A DNA stretch of 64,000 bases, from the NCBI GenBank assembly GCA_011959405.1, contig BLLX01000002.1, positions 1 to 64,000 of the forward strand, given 5' to 3'. Below, one piece after another: positions 39,090-47,666 of the stretch. Position numbers and translations under genes: made by a program. Under the pieces are notes generated by a model. The model did no database searches and was not told where the DNA came from. It was given only the letters and a program-made list of their open reading frames with translations. Each line of letters begins with the position of its first letter. The stretch's first letter is position 1. This DNA comes from Muribaculaceae bacterium (GTDB lineage: Bacteria > Bacteroidota > Bacteroidia > Bacteroidales > Muribaculaceae).

Positions 39090-40148
39090 TCAATTTTGCG
39101 AAATCTTAAACAAACTTCCGGTAGGACAGATAAAACGGCAATAAGGCCGGTTGACAAACACTGAGAGAATGACCACGGCCACTGCTACTGCCGTCAGAGC
39201 ATACGGTGCCCTGTCAAACAGAAACGCGGCAAACAGCTCATAATCCATCCATGAAAACCAGACACCCGACCACATGGCAAGCATCAACACCGCCCATAGC
39301 AGCTGGCGGAAAATATCAAGACCTTTAATCACACGACGAGATAACTGCCATTTTCTCTTTCGGCATTTTCCAGCCATTTCCTGAAGCGATCCCAAAGGGC
39401 ACACCCACATACAATAATGACTCTTTCTGCCAAACAACGGATATATAAAAGCCACTGCAAGCATGACAGCTACTATGGCCAATTTCCACAAATCCAAGCC
39501 ATTAGAAAAGAAGCCGACTATTCGGGAATAATCGAGAAATGTTCCTGTCCAGAATCCGAGAACCACAATATTGACCGCCAACTGCAACCACCGATATATT
39601 CCGGATCTGACAAATAGCGGAAATACTGCGGCTGACAGCACCACCAACAGGCTGGCCACATAACCTGCGGAAATTGCACGACCGGTCTCCGCGTCTGACG
39701 GCAATCCGCTATCGGCAGCATAGCGAAGCCCGCTGTTTATGTTGCCTATAACGGCATCCGACGAAAATGTAGCGCCGGAGATTCCATCCACATGTCTGGC
39801 CAATGCATCGGAAACGGTCAGCCCTTTATATACCGGCAACACCGACTCTTTCACTCCGTTAAAAAACGAGGGAGTCTCGGCATTAGGCAAGGCCACTATA
39901 CTATCAATACGCCCGTCCACAATATAAATTTCCACAGGTGTTCTCCCGCCATAGCCCACATATCCGCTGCCAAGCTCCGAAGTATTTACGATCAGAGTGC
40001 CGCCGGCAAAACGCCCGGCTATCACCTCCTGACCGCTTTGGTTTTGGCCCGGCTCATATCCGAACACGCGCCCGTCACGATTAACAGCCACGGCAAGCAT
40101 CATAAGCCCGCAAGTCACGAGCATCAACAAGTTCTGTATAGTTTTCAC
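39090..40148 (-). CDS. FMN-binding (flavinylated) and 4Fe-4S membrane protein
   Basis: A 352-residue membrane electron-transfer protein. After a signal/anchor (1-23) comes a periplasmic FMN-binding domain of the RnfG/NqrC type with the flavinylation motif DGISGAT (121-127), so T127 should carry covalent FMN added by ApbE. About five transmembrane helices follow (about 162-182, 187-205, 222-240, 282-300, 315-333). Two NapH/NosR-type cysteine motifs bracket them: C246/C250/C262 and C337/C341. The second motif is incomplete because the protein ends 11 residues later. It likely moves electrons across the membrane to an extracytoplasmic acceptor, plausibly the anchored nitroreductase. Confidence 0.85.
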   Translation of the reverse strand: MKTIQNLLMLVTCGLMMLAVAVNRDGRVFGYEPGQNQSGQEVIAGRFAGGTLIVNTSELGSGYVGYGGRTPVEIYIVDGRIDSIVALPNAETPSFFNGVKESVLPVYKGLTVSDALARHVDGISGATFSSDAVIGNINSGLRYAADSGLPSDAETGRAISAGYVASLLVVLSAAVFPLFVRSGIYRWLQLAVNIVVLGFWTGTFLDYSRIVGFFSNGLDLWKLAIVAVMLAVAFIYPLFGRKSHYCMWVCPLGSLQEMAGKCRKRKWQLSRRVIKGLDIFRQLLWAVLMLAMWSGVWFSWMDYELFAAFLFDRAPYALTAVAVAVVILSVFVNRPYCRFICPTGSLFKISQN

Positions 40149-40169
40149 CTCCGTTTTTTATTATATCCG

Positions 40170-40200
40170 CAAAATTAATCAAATCCGTTCACACTTCAAA
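40170..40200 (-). promoter_or_regulatory. Promoter of the FMN-binding/nitroreductase pair
   Basis: Minus-strand TTTG (40197-40200), a 19-base spacer and TAATTTTG (40170-40177), 21 bases before the start codon. Confidence 0.75.
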
Positions 40201-40268
40201 ATCACAGATTGTCATGATGTTTATCTCAAAATATCCATAGAATTCACCATAATGACGGAAAAATTAGC

Positions 40269-40276
40269 TACCTTTG
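40269..40276 (+). promoter_or_regulatory. -7 box of the GH20 gene
   Basis: TACCTTTG, 40 bases before the ATG at 40317. No TTTG at -33. Confidence 0.45.
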
Positions 40277-40316
40277 TGCATCAACTCTAATACTCATTTC
40301 AATAAACTCTTCATCA

Positions 40317-42308
40317 ATGAGCATCAGGACTTCTTTCGTTTCTCTCGCAATCGGACTCGCATCAATATATGCGCCTGTTGACCTGTCGGCAGAAATCAAC
40401 CAAAAACCTTTCACGGTGCCAGAACTAAGGCAATGGAAAGGCGGTGAAGGACGGTTTACTCCTTCAGCAGAATCCCGCATAGTATATTCCGACAAGAATC
40501 CGGAACTTGCACATGTGGCCGAACGCCTGGCTCAGGATTACACCACCATTGCCGGCACAGACCTCCGCCTGGCGCCTAATGCCAAAAGTCGCCAGGGTGA
40601 CATCAGACTGCAACTTAAGCCGCAGAAGAAGTCAAATCAGGAACAATATACCCTCACTGTCGACAAAAACGGTGTTACACTTACTGCCCCGACAGCCGAA
40701 GCTCTTTACTGGGCTACACGCACCCTGCTGCAGATGACCGAAATGAGTGACGACCTATCGCTGCCTTACGGTTCGGCGACAGACTATCCCGACTTCGCAT
40801 GGCGCGGCTTCATGATTGATGCCGGACGCAAATTCATACCGATGGACTATCTCTACGACCTTGTAGACGCAATGGCATACTACAAGATGAACAAGCTCCA
40901 CATCCATCTCAACGACAACGGATTCAAATATTATTTTGACGATGACTGGGACAAAACACAGGCTGCCTTCCGCATGGAATGCGACACATATCCCGGACTC
41001 ACCTCACGCGACGGATCATACACCAAACAGGAATTCCGCGATCTTGTGAAATACGCCGAAGATCGTCATGTGGAAATCATCCCGGAAATAGACTTTCCGG
41101 CACATGCACTGGCATTCACACGTTTCATGCCCGAAATCGGCAGTACGGACGACGCTTACGGACGTGACCATCTTGACCTGATGTCTCCGAAAACATATGA
41201 ATTTCTCGACAATCTGCTCGCCGAATACCTTGGAGGAGACGACCCCGTGTTTGCCGGACCGAGTTTCCATATCGGCACTGACGAATACTCCAACCGCGAC
41301 TCTGTAGTGGTGGAAAAATTCCGATACATGACCGACCGCTACATCAAATACACCGAAAAATTCGGCAAACAGCCGCTTATATGGGGATCGCTCACACATG
41401 CCAAAGGCAAACAGCCTGTCCAATCAGACAATGTGATCATGTACGGCTGGAGCAATGGATACGCCAACCCCTCCGACATGATCGATCTCGGCTACCGCAT
41501 GGTCTCCATCCCCGACGGCTACGTCTACATAGTTCCGTCTGCCGGATATTACTATGATTACCTCAACACAAAAATGCTGTATGACAACTGGACTCCGGCC
41601 AACATCGGCGGAACAGTGTTCGAGGGCGATAAACTGAAACAAATCGAAGGCGGAATGTTTGCCGTATGGAATGATCACCCAAACAACGGCATAACCATAA
41701 AAGACATACATCACCGTGTCATGCACGCACTGCCCACCATGTCGGCCAAAACCTGGGACGGCAAGGATGTGACCGTGCCTTACGACGAATTTATCAGCAA
41801 AAGCACCAGGCTTAGCGAAGCCCCAGGAGTGAACTATCTGGCTCGCTACGGTTCGGAACCCGGCACTGTGGTGATCAGCCAGCAGGTGGTGCCGGCCGGA
41901 ACAACTTTGCCCATTCCGGAAATAGGCTATGACTATACTGTGGAATTTGACATCGAAGGAGCTGAGGAAACCAAAGGCACCGTATTGTTCGAAAGCCCCA
42001 ACGCCACATTCTGGCTCAGCGATCCGATCACCGGCAATATGGCCTTCAGCCGCGAAGAAAAGCTGCATCAGTTCAGGCAGAATGTGCTCCCGGGTGAAAA
42101 GCTACATGTTAAAGTAACCGGCGACAACAAAGGAACCCGACTTTATGTAAACGGAAAACTTGTCGACGACATGAACACCCGCTGGCTCAGCTATAACGGC
42201 GGCAAAAACAAGATGGCAGAAGTCCGCACCCTCGTATTTCCTCTCGAAAAAACCGGAAAGTTCAACAGCAAGATTACCAATCTGAAAGTTACCAACTCAA
42301 TCCTGTAA
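40317..42308 (+). CDS. Secreted GH20 beta-N-acetylhexosaminidase
   Basis: A 663-residue glycoside hydrolase that would release terminal GlcNAc/GalNAc or a disaccharide from host or dietary glycans. A signal peptide (about 1-24) leads to a GH20b-type N-terminal domain (about 40-140) and the catalytic barrel (about 150-490). The barrel has WRGFMIDAGRKFIP, KMNKLHIHLNDNGF and the catalytic pair D322-E323 in HIGTDEYS; the Thr before Asp resembles the DspB/lacto-N-biosidase branch. The C-terminal 150 residues (about 510-660) look like a LamG/concanavalin-type binding domain. It is monocistronic with a terminator after it. Exact specificity unknown. Confidence 0.92.
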   Translation: MSIRTSFVSLAIGLASIYAPVDLSAEINQKPFTVPELRQWKGGEGRFTPSAESRIVYSDKNPELAHVAERLAQDYTTIAGTDLRLAPNAKSRQGDIRLQLKPQKKSNQEQYTLTVDKNGVTLTAPTAEALYWATRTLLQMTEMSDDLSLPYGSATDYPDFAWRGFMIDAGRKFIPMDYLYDLVDAMAYYKMNKLHIHLNDNGFKYYFDDDWDKTQAAFRMECDTYPGLTSRDGSYTKQEFRDLVKYAEDRHVEIIPEIDFPAHALAFTRFMPEIGSTDDAYGRDHLDLMSPKTYEFLDNLLAEYLGGDDPVFAGPSFHIGTDEYSNRDSVVVEKFRYMTDRYIKYTEKFGKQPLIWGSLTHAKGKQPVQSDNVIMYGWSNGYANPSDMIDLGYRMVSIPDGYVYIVPSAGYYYDYLNTKMLYDNWTPANIGGTVFEGDKLKQIEGGMFAVWNDHPNNGITIKDIHHRVMHALPTMSAKTWDGKDVTVPYDEFISKSTRLSEAPGVNYLARYGSEPGTVVISQQVVPAGTTLPIPEIGYDYTVEFDIEGAEETKGTVLFESPNATFWLSDPITGNMAFSREEKLHQFRQNVLPGEKLHVKVTGDNKGTRLYVNGKLVDDMNTRWLSYNGGKNKMAEVRTLVFPLEKTGKFNSKITNLKVTNSIL

Positions 42309-42319
42309 TAAAGATATTT

Positions 42320-42327
42320 TACGTTTG
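42320..42327 (+). promoter_or_regulatory. Possible mtaB -7 box overlapping the GH20 terminator
   Basis: TACGTTTG fits TAnnTTTG and overlaps the left arm of the 42324-42362 hairpin. RNA begun here would start inside that arm and so could escape termination. Speculative, and no -33 TTTG is seen. Confidence 0.25.
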
Positions 42328-42362
42328 GAGTGTGAGACCGTAAATTAGTCTCACACTCCAAA
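42324..42362 (+). terminator. Terminator of the GH20 gene
   Basis: A perfect 15-base stem (42324-42338 and 42348-42362) with a nine-base loop, followed by TTTTG. It abuts the start of mtaB. Confidence 0.8.
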
Positions 42363-42364
42363 TT

Positions 42365-43714
42365 TTGCACAAAAATCGCTATTTACATACATTGACACCA
42401 CAATATACACAACACAAAGCATTATTTGCCACCCTCGGATGCAAACTGAATTTCGCAGAGACCTCGACTGTGGCACGCCTGCTTGCCGAACGGGGCGTAT
42501 GCCGTGTGGCCCCAGGAGAAACACCTGACCTCTGTGTGGTCAACACTTGTTCCGTAACAGGAGAAGCCGACAAAAAATGCCGTCGTGTCATACGTTCCCT
42601 CGCAACAAAATATCCCTCGGCCGCTATCATCGTGACCGGCTGCTACGCACAGCTCAAGCCGGACGAAGTAGCGGCTATAGACGGCGTAGATCTGGTGGTC
42701 GGCGTAAACTCGAAATTGCAGATTGCCGACTATGTGGAAAACTGGCTGTGCGGACGCTCTCATCTGCACGATGCGGCCAAAGTGACTGACGCACGTCACA
42801 TACGCGATTTCATGCCGTCATGCTCCCGTGGCGACAGGACCAGATATTTCCTTAAAGTACAGGACGGTTGCAATTACTGGTGTACATACTGCACCATACC
42901 AGCCGCACGCGGTAGGTCGCGTTCAGGGATGATAGACGATATAGTCCGTCAAGCCAATGAAGTAGCGGCCGAAGGTGGACGCGAGATCGTCATAACCGGA
43001 GTCAATATCGGAGACTTCGGCGCAGGTCGCGATGACAGATTCATTGACCTATGCCGGCAACTGGACAAAGTGGACGGCATTGAGCGCTACCGCATCAGCT
43101 CCATCGAGCCTAACCTGCTCACCGATGAACTTATAGAATTCGTGGCCGGAAGCCGACGCTTCATGCCACACTTCCACATACCGCTGCAAAGCGGATCGGA
43201 CGGGGTGCTTAAACTCATGCGACGCCATTATGACACCCAGCTGTTTCGCCATAAAATCGAAACCGTAAGGACTTGTATGCCGCACGCTTTCATCGGAGTG
43301 GATCTCATAGTCGGCGCACGCGGGGAAACAGAAGAGTTGTTTAATGAATCCAGGAATTTTGTGGATTCACTCCCGGTGTCACGCCTGCATGTGTTCACAT
43401 ATTCTGAACGCCCGGGCACTCGGGCTCTGGAAATCCCCCACGTGGTCACCCCCGAGGAAAAGCATCACCGCACACGGCAGATGCTTGCCATAAGCGAGCG
43501 GTTGCTGAAGGATTTCAGTCTACCTTTTGCCGGATCTGTGCGCCCGGTGCTTATCGAGCATGAAAACCACGGACGCATGGAAGGATTCACCGACAACTAT
43601 CTGCGTGTAGAATTGCCGGAAATACGGCCCGAACTGGCCAACTCCGTAGTGCCGGTGAGACTGTCGGCCATGCACGACGACGGATCCAAATTTACCGGAG
43701 AGATAACCATATGA
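42365..43714 (+). CDS. mtaB: tRNA-t6A37 methylthiotransferase MtaB
   Basis: A 449-residue radical-SAM enzyme that thiomethylates t6A at position 37 of tRNAs reading ANN codons. The N-terminal UPF0004 domain carries three cluster cysteines in ATLGCKLN, VNTCSVTG and TGCYAQ. The radical-SAM motif is GCNYWCTYCTIP (about 167-178), and a C-terminal TRAM-like domain ends the protein. No ATG is available: the start is TTG at 42365, directly after a terminator stem, or TTG at 42392, which leaves nine fewer residues. Its stop overlaps the GT2 gene (ATGA), linking tRNA modification to a glycan module. Confidence 0.93.
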   Translation: MHKNRYLHTLTPQYTQHKALFATLGCKLNFAETSTVARLLAERGVCRVAPGETPDLCVVNTCSVTGEADKKCRRVIRSLATKYPSAAIIVTGCYAQLKPDEVAAIDGVDLVVGVNSKLQIADYVENWLCGRSHLHDAAKVTDARHIRDFMPSCSRGDRTRYFLKVQDGCNYWCTYCTIPAARGRSRSGMIDDIVRQANEVAAEGGREIVITGVNIGDFGAGRDDRFIDLCRQLDKVDGIERYRISSIEPNLLTDELIEFVAGSRRFMPHFHIPLQSGSDGVLKLMRRHYDTQLFRHKIETVRTCMPHAFIGVDLIVGARGETEELFNESRNFVDSLPVSRLHVFTYSERPGTRALEIPHVVTPEEKHHRTRQMLAISERLLKDFSLPFAGSVRPVLIEHENHGRMEGFTDNYLRVELPEIRPELANSVVPVRLSAMHDDGSKFTGEITI

Positions 43715-44718
43715 GTGCGAAAGTTTCGGTAATAATACTCAACTGGAACGGCATGGATCTTCTGAAAGAGTTCCTGCCGCGCGTACTGGACAATACCGAT
43801 CCTGATATAGCGGATGTGATCGTGGCCGACAACGGAAGCACGGACGGCTCCGTCGACTATCTCAAATGGCTTGGCGTTGCGGTCATATCGTTCGACAGAA
43901 ACCATGGATTTGCCGGAGGATACAATCTGGCTCTGGAACGCGTTTCAACCCCCTACTCTGTCCTGCTGAATTCCGACGTTGCTCCGGCCCCGGGATGGAT
44001 CAATCAATTGGCCGAATTCATGGACGCCCATCCCGAAGTCGGCGCCTGCCAGCCCAAAATCCTCAGCTATCACTATCCTGAAAAATTTGAATATGCAGGA
44101 GCATGCGGCGGATATATAGACCGTCATGGTTATCCGTATTGCCGCGGACGCATATTCGATACAGTGGAAGCAGATCTCGGCCAATATGACACTCCGGCCA
44201 ATATTGACTGGGCGAGCGGAGCGGCTCTGATGGTGCGCACCGATCTCTACAGAGTGTGCGGCGGGCTTGACGCTGAATTTTTTGCCCATATGGAAGAGAT
44301 AGACCTGTGCTGGCGCATGCGTCTTGCCGGTTGGCAGCTGGCGGCCGTGCCATCATCGGTAGTCTACCATCTGGGCGGAGGATCTCTCCCGATGGGCAAT
44401 CCGCGCAAGACCTATCTCAATTTTCGCAACAACCTGCTTTTGCTACATAAAAATCTACCGGCATCCGACCGCAAAAAAGCATTGTTCACCCGACGTCTTC
44501 TCGACACTCTGGCATGGAGTAAATCCATGCTGACGTTCCACTGGAAAGATGCGGCGGCAATACTGCGCGCACACCGCGACTACAAAAAAATGCGCGGTGC
44601 CTACAACTCTATTAAGGCACCGGCTGACAACCTGATAGCCAATGCGCCTAATATTCTCATATCATATTTTCTTCGCAGACGCAAGCGCTTCTCCCAAATA
44701 GCCCGAAAGCATATATGA
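43711..44718 (+). CDS. Glycosyltransferase family 2
   Basis: A 335-residue GT-A enzyme. SVIILNWNGMDLL opens the nucleotide-binding fold, VIVADNGSTDGSVDY (about 32-46) is the UDP-binding region, LLNSDVAPAPGW (about 88) supplies the metal-binding acidic motif, and FFAHMEEIDLCWRMRLAG (about 190) is the ED-x-x-x-R-type catalytic region. The C-terminal 70 residues are basic and perhaps membrane-associated. It resembles rhamnosyl- and galactofuranosyl-type GT2 enzymes of O-antigen loci. It is coupled to mtaB and to the following acyltransferase by ATGA overlaps. Confidence 0.92.
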   Translation: MSAKVSVIILNWNGMDLLKEFLPRVLDNTDPDIADVIVADNGSTDGSVDYLKWLGVAVISFDRNHGFAGGYNLALERVSTPYSVLLNSDVAPAPGWINQLAEFMDAHPEVGACQPKILSYHYPEKFEYAGACGGYIDRHGYPYCRGRIFDTVEADLGQYDTPANIDWASGAALMVRTDLYRVCGGLDAEFFAHMEEIDLCWRMRLAGWQLAAVPSSVVYHLGGGSLPMGNPRKTYLNFRNNLLLLHKNLPASDRKKALFTRRLLDTLAWSKSMLTFHWKDAAAILRAHRDYKKMRGAYNSIKAPADNLIANAPNILISYFLRRRKRFSQIARKHI

Positions 44719-45236
44719 GGAAATTATTTCTGATATTATATTACGGATTAGCTACACACCTTCCTGACTCCTACACTCCTGTGGTCGGAAAGCTCAGCAA
44801 CAGGCTGCGTGTGATCTGTTGCCACCACATATTCAAGCGATGCGGTGCGATTGTCACCGTGAACCGCAAGGCATATTTCGGCAACGGATCGGAAATCGAA
44901 ATCGGCGATGACAGCGGCATCGGAGCAAACTGCCATCTTCCAAACGACATAAAGATAGGCGACCATGTGATGATGGCTCCGGACGTACTTATATTCAACA
45001 GAAATCATAATTATTCCGATCCGGAAATCCCCATCGGCCGCCAGGGCATGTCCGAAACACGCCCCGTGCGCATTCATAACAATGTGTGGATCGGCCAGCG
45101 GGCTATAATCAATGCCGGACGCACCATAGCCGACGGCACCGTAATCGCCGCCGGGAGCGTCGTGACCCGTGATTTTCCCGAAAACTCCATTATCGGCGGC
45201 AATCCGGCCAAACTGATCAAAAACAGAATAGACTGA
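44715..45236 (+). CDS. Left-handed beta-helix acyltransferase (O-acetyltransferase)
   Basis: A 173-residue hexapeptide-repeat acyltransferase. Repeats run from about residue 50 to 160: IEIGDDSGIGANCHLPNDIKIGDHVMMAPD, NRNHNYS with the active-site His, IHNNVWIGQRAIINAGRTI and GAGSVVTRD-like AAGSVVTRDFPENSIIGGNPAKLI. An N-terminal helix (about 1-30) is amphipathic. It would O-acetylate a sugar in the glycan built by the neighbouring GT2. It overlaps GT2 by four bases and precedes the flippase by four. Confidence 0.88.
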   Translation: MRKLFLILYYGLATHLPDSYTPVVGKLSNRLRVICCHHIFKRCGAIVTVNRKAYFGNGSEIEIGDDSGIGANCHLPNDIKIGDHVMMAPDVLIFNRNHNYSDPEIPIGRQGMSETRPVRIHNNVWIGQRAIINAGRTIADGTVIAAGSVVTRDFPENSIIGGNPAKLIKNRID

Positions 45237-45240
45237 CCCC

Positions 45241-46782
45241 ATGTCCGTAACCGCCGACTCACATAACCGCGACAACCGGCAGATAGCGCGCAACACCCTG
45301 TTTCTATACATCAGGATGCTGGCCATCATGGGAGTGACGCTCTACACCACACGAGTGGTAATGGAAGCACTCGGCATAGATGACTATGGCATATATAACG
45401 TGGTCGGCGGTCTGAGCGCATCGTTCATTTTCTTCTCATCGGCACTCACCAACGCCACTCAGCGTTTCCTGAACTTCGAACTGGGCAAAGGCAACAATGA
45501 GACATTGGGCCGCATATTCAACCTCAGCTGGGGCATATACGCAGCCATAGCCATAGCTGTTCTCATGATCGGAGGGGCTGTTGGCACATGGTATATCAAA
45601 TGCTACATGACTCTGCCTCCCGACCGCATAAATGCTGCAATAGTGACACTATGGGCCATGTTGCTGTCACTTGTCGCCACATTCATAGGTGCCGTATATG
45701 AGTCCGTGCTCATAGCCAGAGAAAACATGAAGATATACGCGTACATAGGGCTTTTTGATGCAGGAGCGAAACTCGCCGTCGCATTCATCATTCTGTATTC
45801 TCCGGACCAAAGGCTCATATTGTACTCGATACTGCTCGCCTTGGCGCAGATAATATCCAAGGCTATATTAATAGCATATTGCCGGAAGCACTATTCCGAG
45901 ACAGCGTTTCGTCCATACTGGAATGCCGATCTGTTTCGCAGGATGTTCGCATTTGCCGGCTGGAATATACTCGGATCAGGAGTGTGGTCGCTCAACGAAC
46001 AGGGCGTGACTCTACTTGTAAATCATTTTTTCGGTCTGGCAGTCAACGCAGCCCGTGGCATCACATGGCAAGTCACCGCAGCCATCAATAACTTTGCCAT
46101 AAACTTCTTCACGGCCATAAGGCCGCAGATCATCAAAAGCTATGCCTGCGGCGAAATATCACGCTACACCGATCTGGTATATTCCGGCACACGATACTCC
46201 GCGTTTCTGACATGGGCCATATGCCTGCCGATCATACTGCGCACACAATCAATACTGTCTATATGGTTGGTAGATGTTCCGACCAGCACATCGCTTTTCG
46301 TACAGTGGGCACTGGTATATACTCTTGTCAACACGCTCACCAATCCACTGTGGAGCGGAGTTCAGGCCGTGGGCAGACTGCGTGCCACAATCCTGTACGG
46401 CAGCACATTCTTCATGCTCGCGTTTCCGCTGAGCTGGCTGCTGATCATCTACGGATTTCCGGCCGTGGTCACGTATCAGGTGCTCACTATAGTGCGTATA
46501 GGATATATAATCATAAGTTTCCACATTCTTAAACAATATGTGACCGACTTCACATGGAAAAGCTATGTCATCCGCGCTATTTGGCCGTCCATGGCAGTGT
46601 GCGGCCTGTCGTTCATCGTCATGTATCCGGTCAGTTTGTGGATTCCGGACAATTTTATAGGTCTTGTGGCCGTTACAATGATAAGCGTTACCTTGACAGC
46701 CGCGATCATTTTTGTTGTCGGCCTGAATCATGGCGAGCGCTCTCTGATAACAGAAAAAATCGTCCGCAGGCATCAACGATGA
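45241..46782 (+). CDS. Wzx-like oligosaccharide flippase
   Basis: A 513-residue polytopic membrane protein, about 12-14 helices, of the MATE/MVF flippase superfamily that moves lipid-linked glycan units to the periplasmic face. NTLFLYIRMLAIMGVTLYTTRVVMEALGIDDYGIYNVVGG at the start matches the Wzx/RfbX pattern (first helix and the conserved Y-G-x-Y-N loop), and AWNILGSGVWSLNEQG-like sequence recurs at about 240. Neighbours GT2 and two acyltransferases support a role in surface polysaccharide. Polymerase and ligase are not in the window. Confidence 0.88.
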   Translation: MSVTADSHNRDNRQIARNTLFLYIRMLAIMGVTLYTTRVVMEALGIDDYGIYNVVGGLSASFIFFSSALTNATQRFLNFELGKGNNETLGRIFNLSWGIYAAIAIAVLMIGGAVGTWYIKCYMTLPPDRINAAIVTLWAMLLSLVATFIGAVYESVLIARENMKIYAYIGLFDAGAKLAVAFIILYSPDQRLILYSILLALAQIISKAILIAYCRKHYSETAFRPYWNADLFRRMFAFAGWNILGSGVWSLNEQGVTLLVNHFFGLAVNAARGITWQVTAAINNFAINFFTAIRPQIIKSYACGEISRYTDLVYSGTRYSAFLTWAICLPIILRTQSILSIWLVDVPTSTSLFVQWALVYTLVNTLTNPLWSGVQAVGRLRATILYGSTFFMLAFPLSWLLIIYGFPAVVTYQVLTIVRIGYIIISFHILKQYVTDFTWKSYVIRAIWPSMAVCGLSFIVMYPVSLWIPDNFIGLVAVTMISVTLTAAIIFVVGLNHGERSLITEKIVRRHQR

Positions 46783-47666
46783 AATTCCGTCACATAAAAG
46801 AATATTACCGTAGCCATTCGATCGGCCCGATATTGCGCCAGATCGACAAGCATTACGGACTCGGACGTATTGAAGAGATACTTTCGGGCCGATGGATCAA
46901 TCCATTCGCCACTTTGTGGCTAAACTTCCGATGCTTCCCGGCCGAGCAGGCATGGAAACTGCCGGTATGGGTGTTCGGATGCCCCAAGTTCACAAACCTG
47001 AGCGGCACCATGAAAATTGCCCGCGGGCATGTCAAATCAGGCATGATACGTTTCAACGCCGGACGCATCGGCGCTCCCGAACGCATAGCCGGCGACACTG
47101 AACTGTATCTGTGCGGCGATATTCTGTTTCACGGATCCTGCACTATATGCTCGGCGTCGAAAATAAGCGTCATGACGGATGCCAGGCTCTCTTTCGGCAA
47201 CAAGACGATCATCTGCGAGCAGGTCAATGTGGGCTGCTTCGGCAGCATCACATTGGAGGACGAAGTGAGAATCACCCACCGGTCCCAGATATTCGATTCA
47301 AACTATCACTATATAGCAGACCTCGGCACCGGACTGATCCCAGATTATATCAGTTCGGTAAGGATAGGCCGCGGATGCTGGATATGCAACTCGTCTTCAA
47401 TAGGTCCCGGCACTGTTTTGCCACCATTCACCATAGTAGGCAGCCACAGCATTGTCGGCCGCGACTACTCGTCAATCATACCCGAAAATTCCCTTATCGG
47501 AGGTGCTCCGGCCAAGCTGTTGCGCTCAGGTATCCGACGAGTCAACAACCTTGAAATCATAGCAGCCGCACAGGAATATTACCGCGACCATTCCGGCGCG
47601 CCATACCCCATCCCGGCCGATGTAACTGCCGACGATATTTCCGCCTACGAAGGCTATAAGGACTGA
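46779..47666 (+). CDS. Second left-handed beta-helix acyltransferase-like protein
   Basis: A 295-residue protein with an N-terminal helical region (about 1-75) and beta-helix repeats from about 95 to 245 (GDTELYLCGDILFHGSC, ITLEDEVRITHRSQIFDSNYHYI, IGRGCWICNSSSIGPGTVLPPF, SLIGGAPAKLLRSGIR). The C-terminal tail (about 255-295) is acidic. It resembles O-acetyltransferases of polysaccharide loci, but its hexapeptides are irregular, so activity is less certain than in the other. The start is the ATG at 46779 overlapping the flippase stop. Its 3' end overlaps the end of the convergent anSME-like gene by 13 bases. Confidence 0.8.
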   Translation: MKFRHIKEYYRSHSIGPILRQIDKHYGLGRIEEILSGRWINPFATLWLNFRCFPAEQAWKLPVWVFGCPKFTNLSGTMKIARGHVKSGMIRFNAGRIGAPERIAGDTELYLCGDILFHGSCTICSASKISVMTDARLSFGNKTIICEQVNVGCFGSITLEDEVRITHRSQIFDSNYHYIADLGTGLIPDYISSVRIGRGCWICNSSSIGPGTVLPPFTIVGSHSIVGRDYSSIIPENSLIGGAPAKLLRSGIRRVNNLEIIAAAQEYYRDHSGAPYPIPADVTADDISAYEGYKD

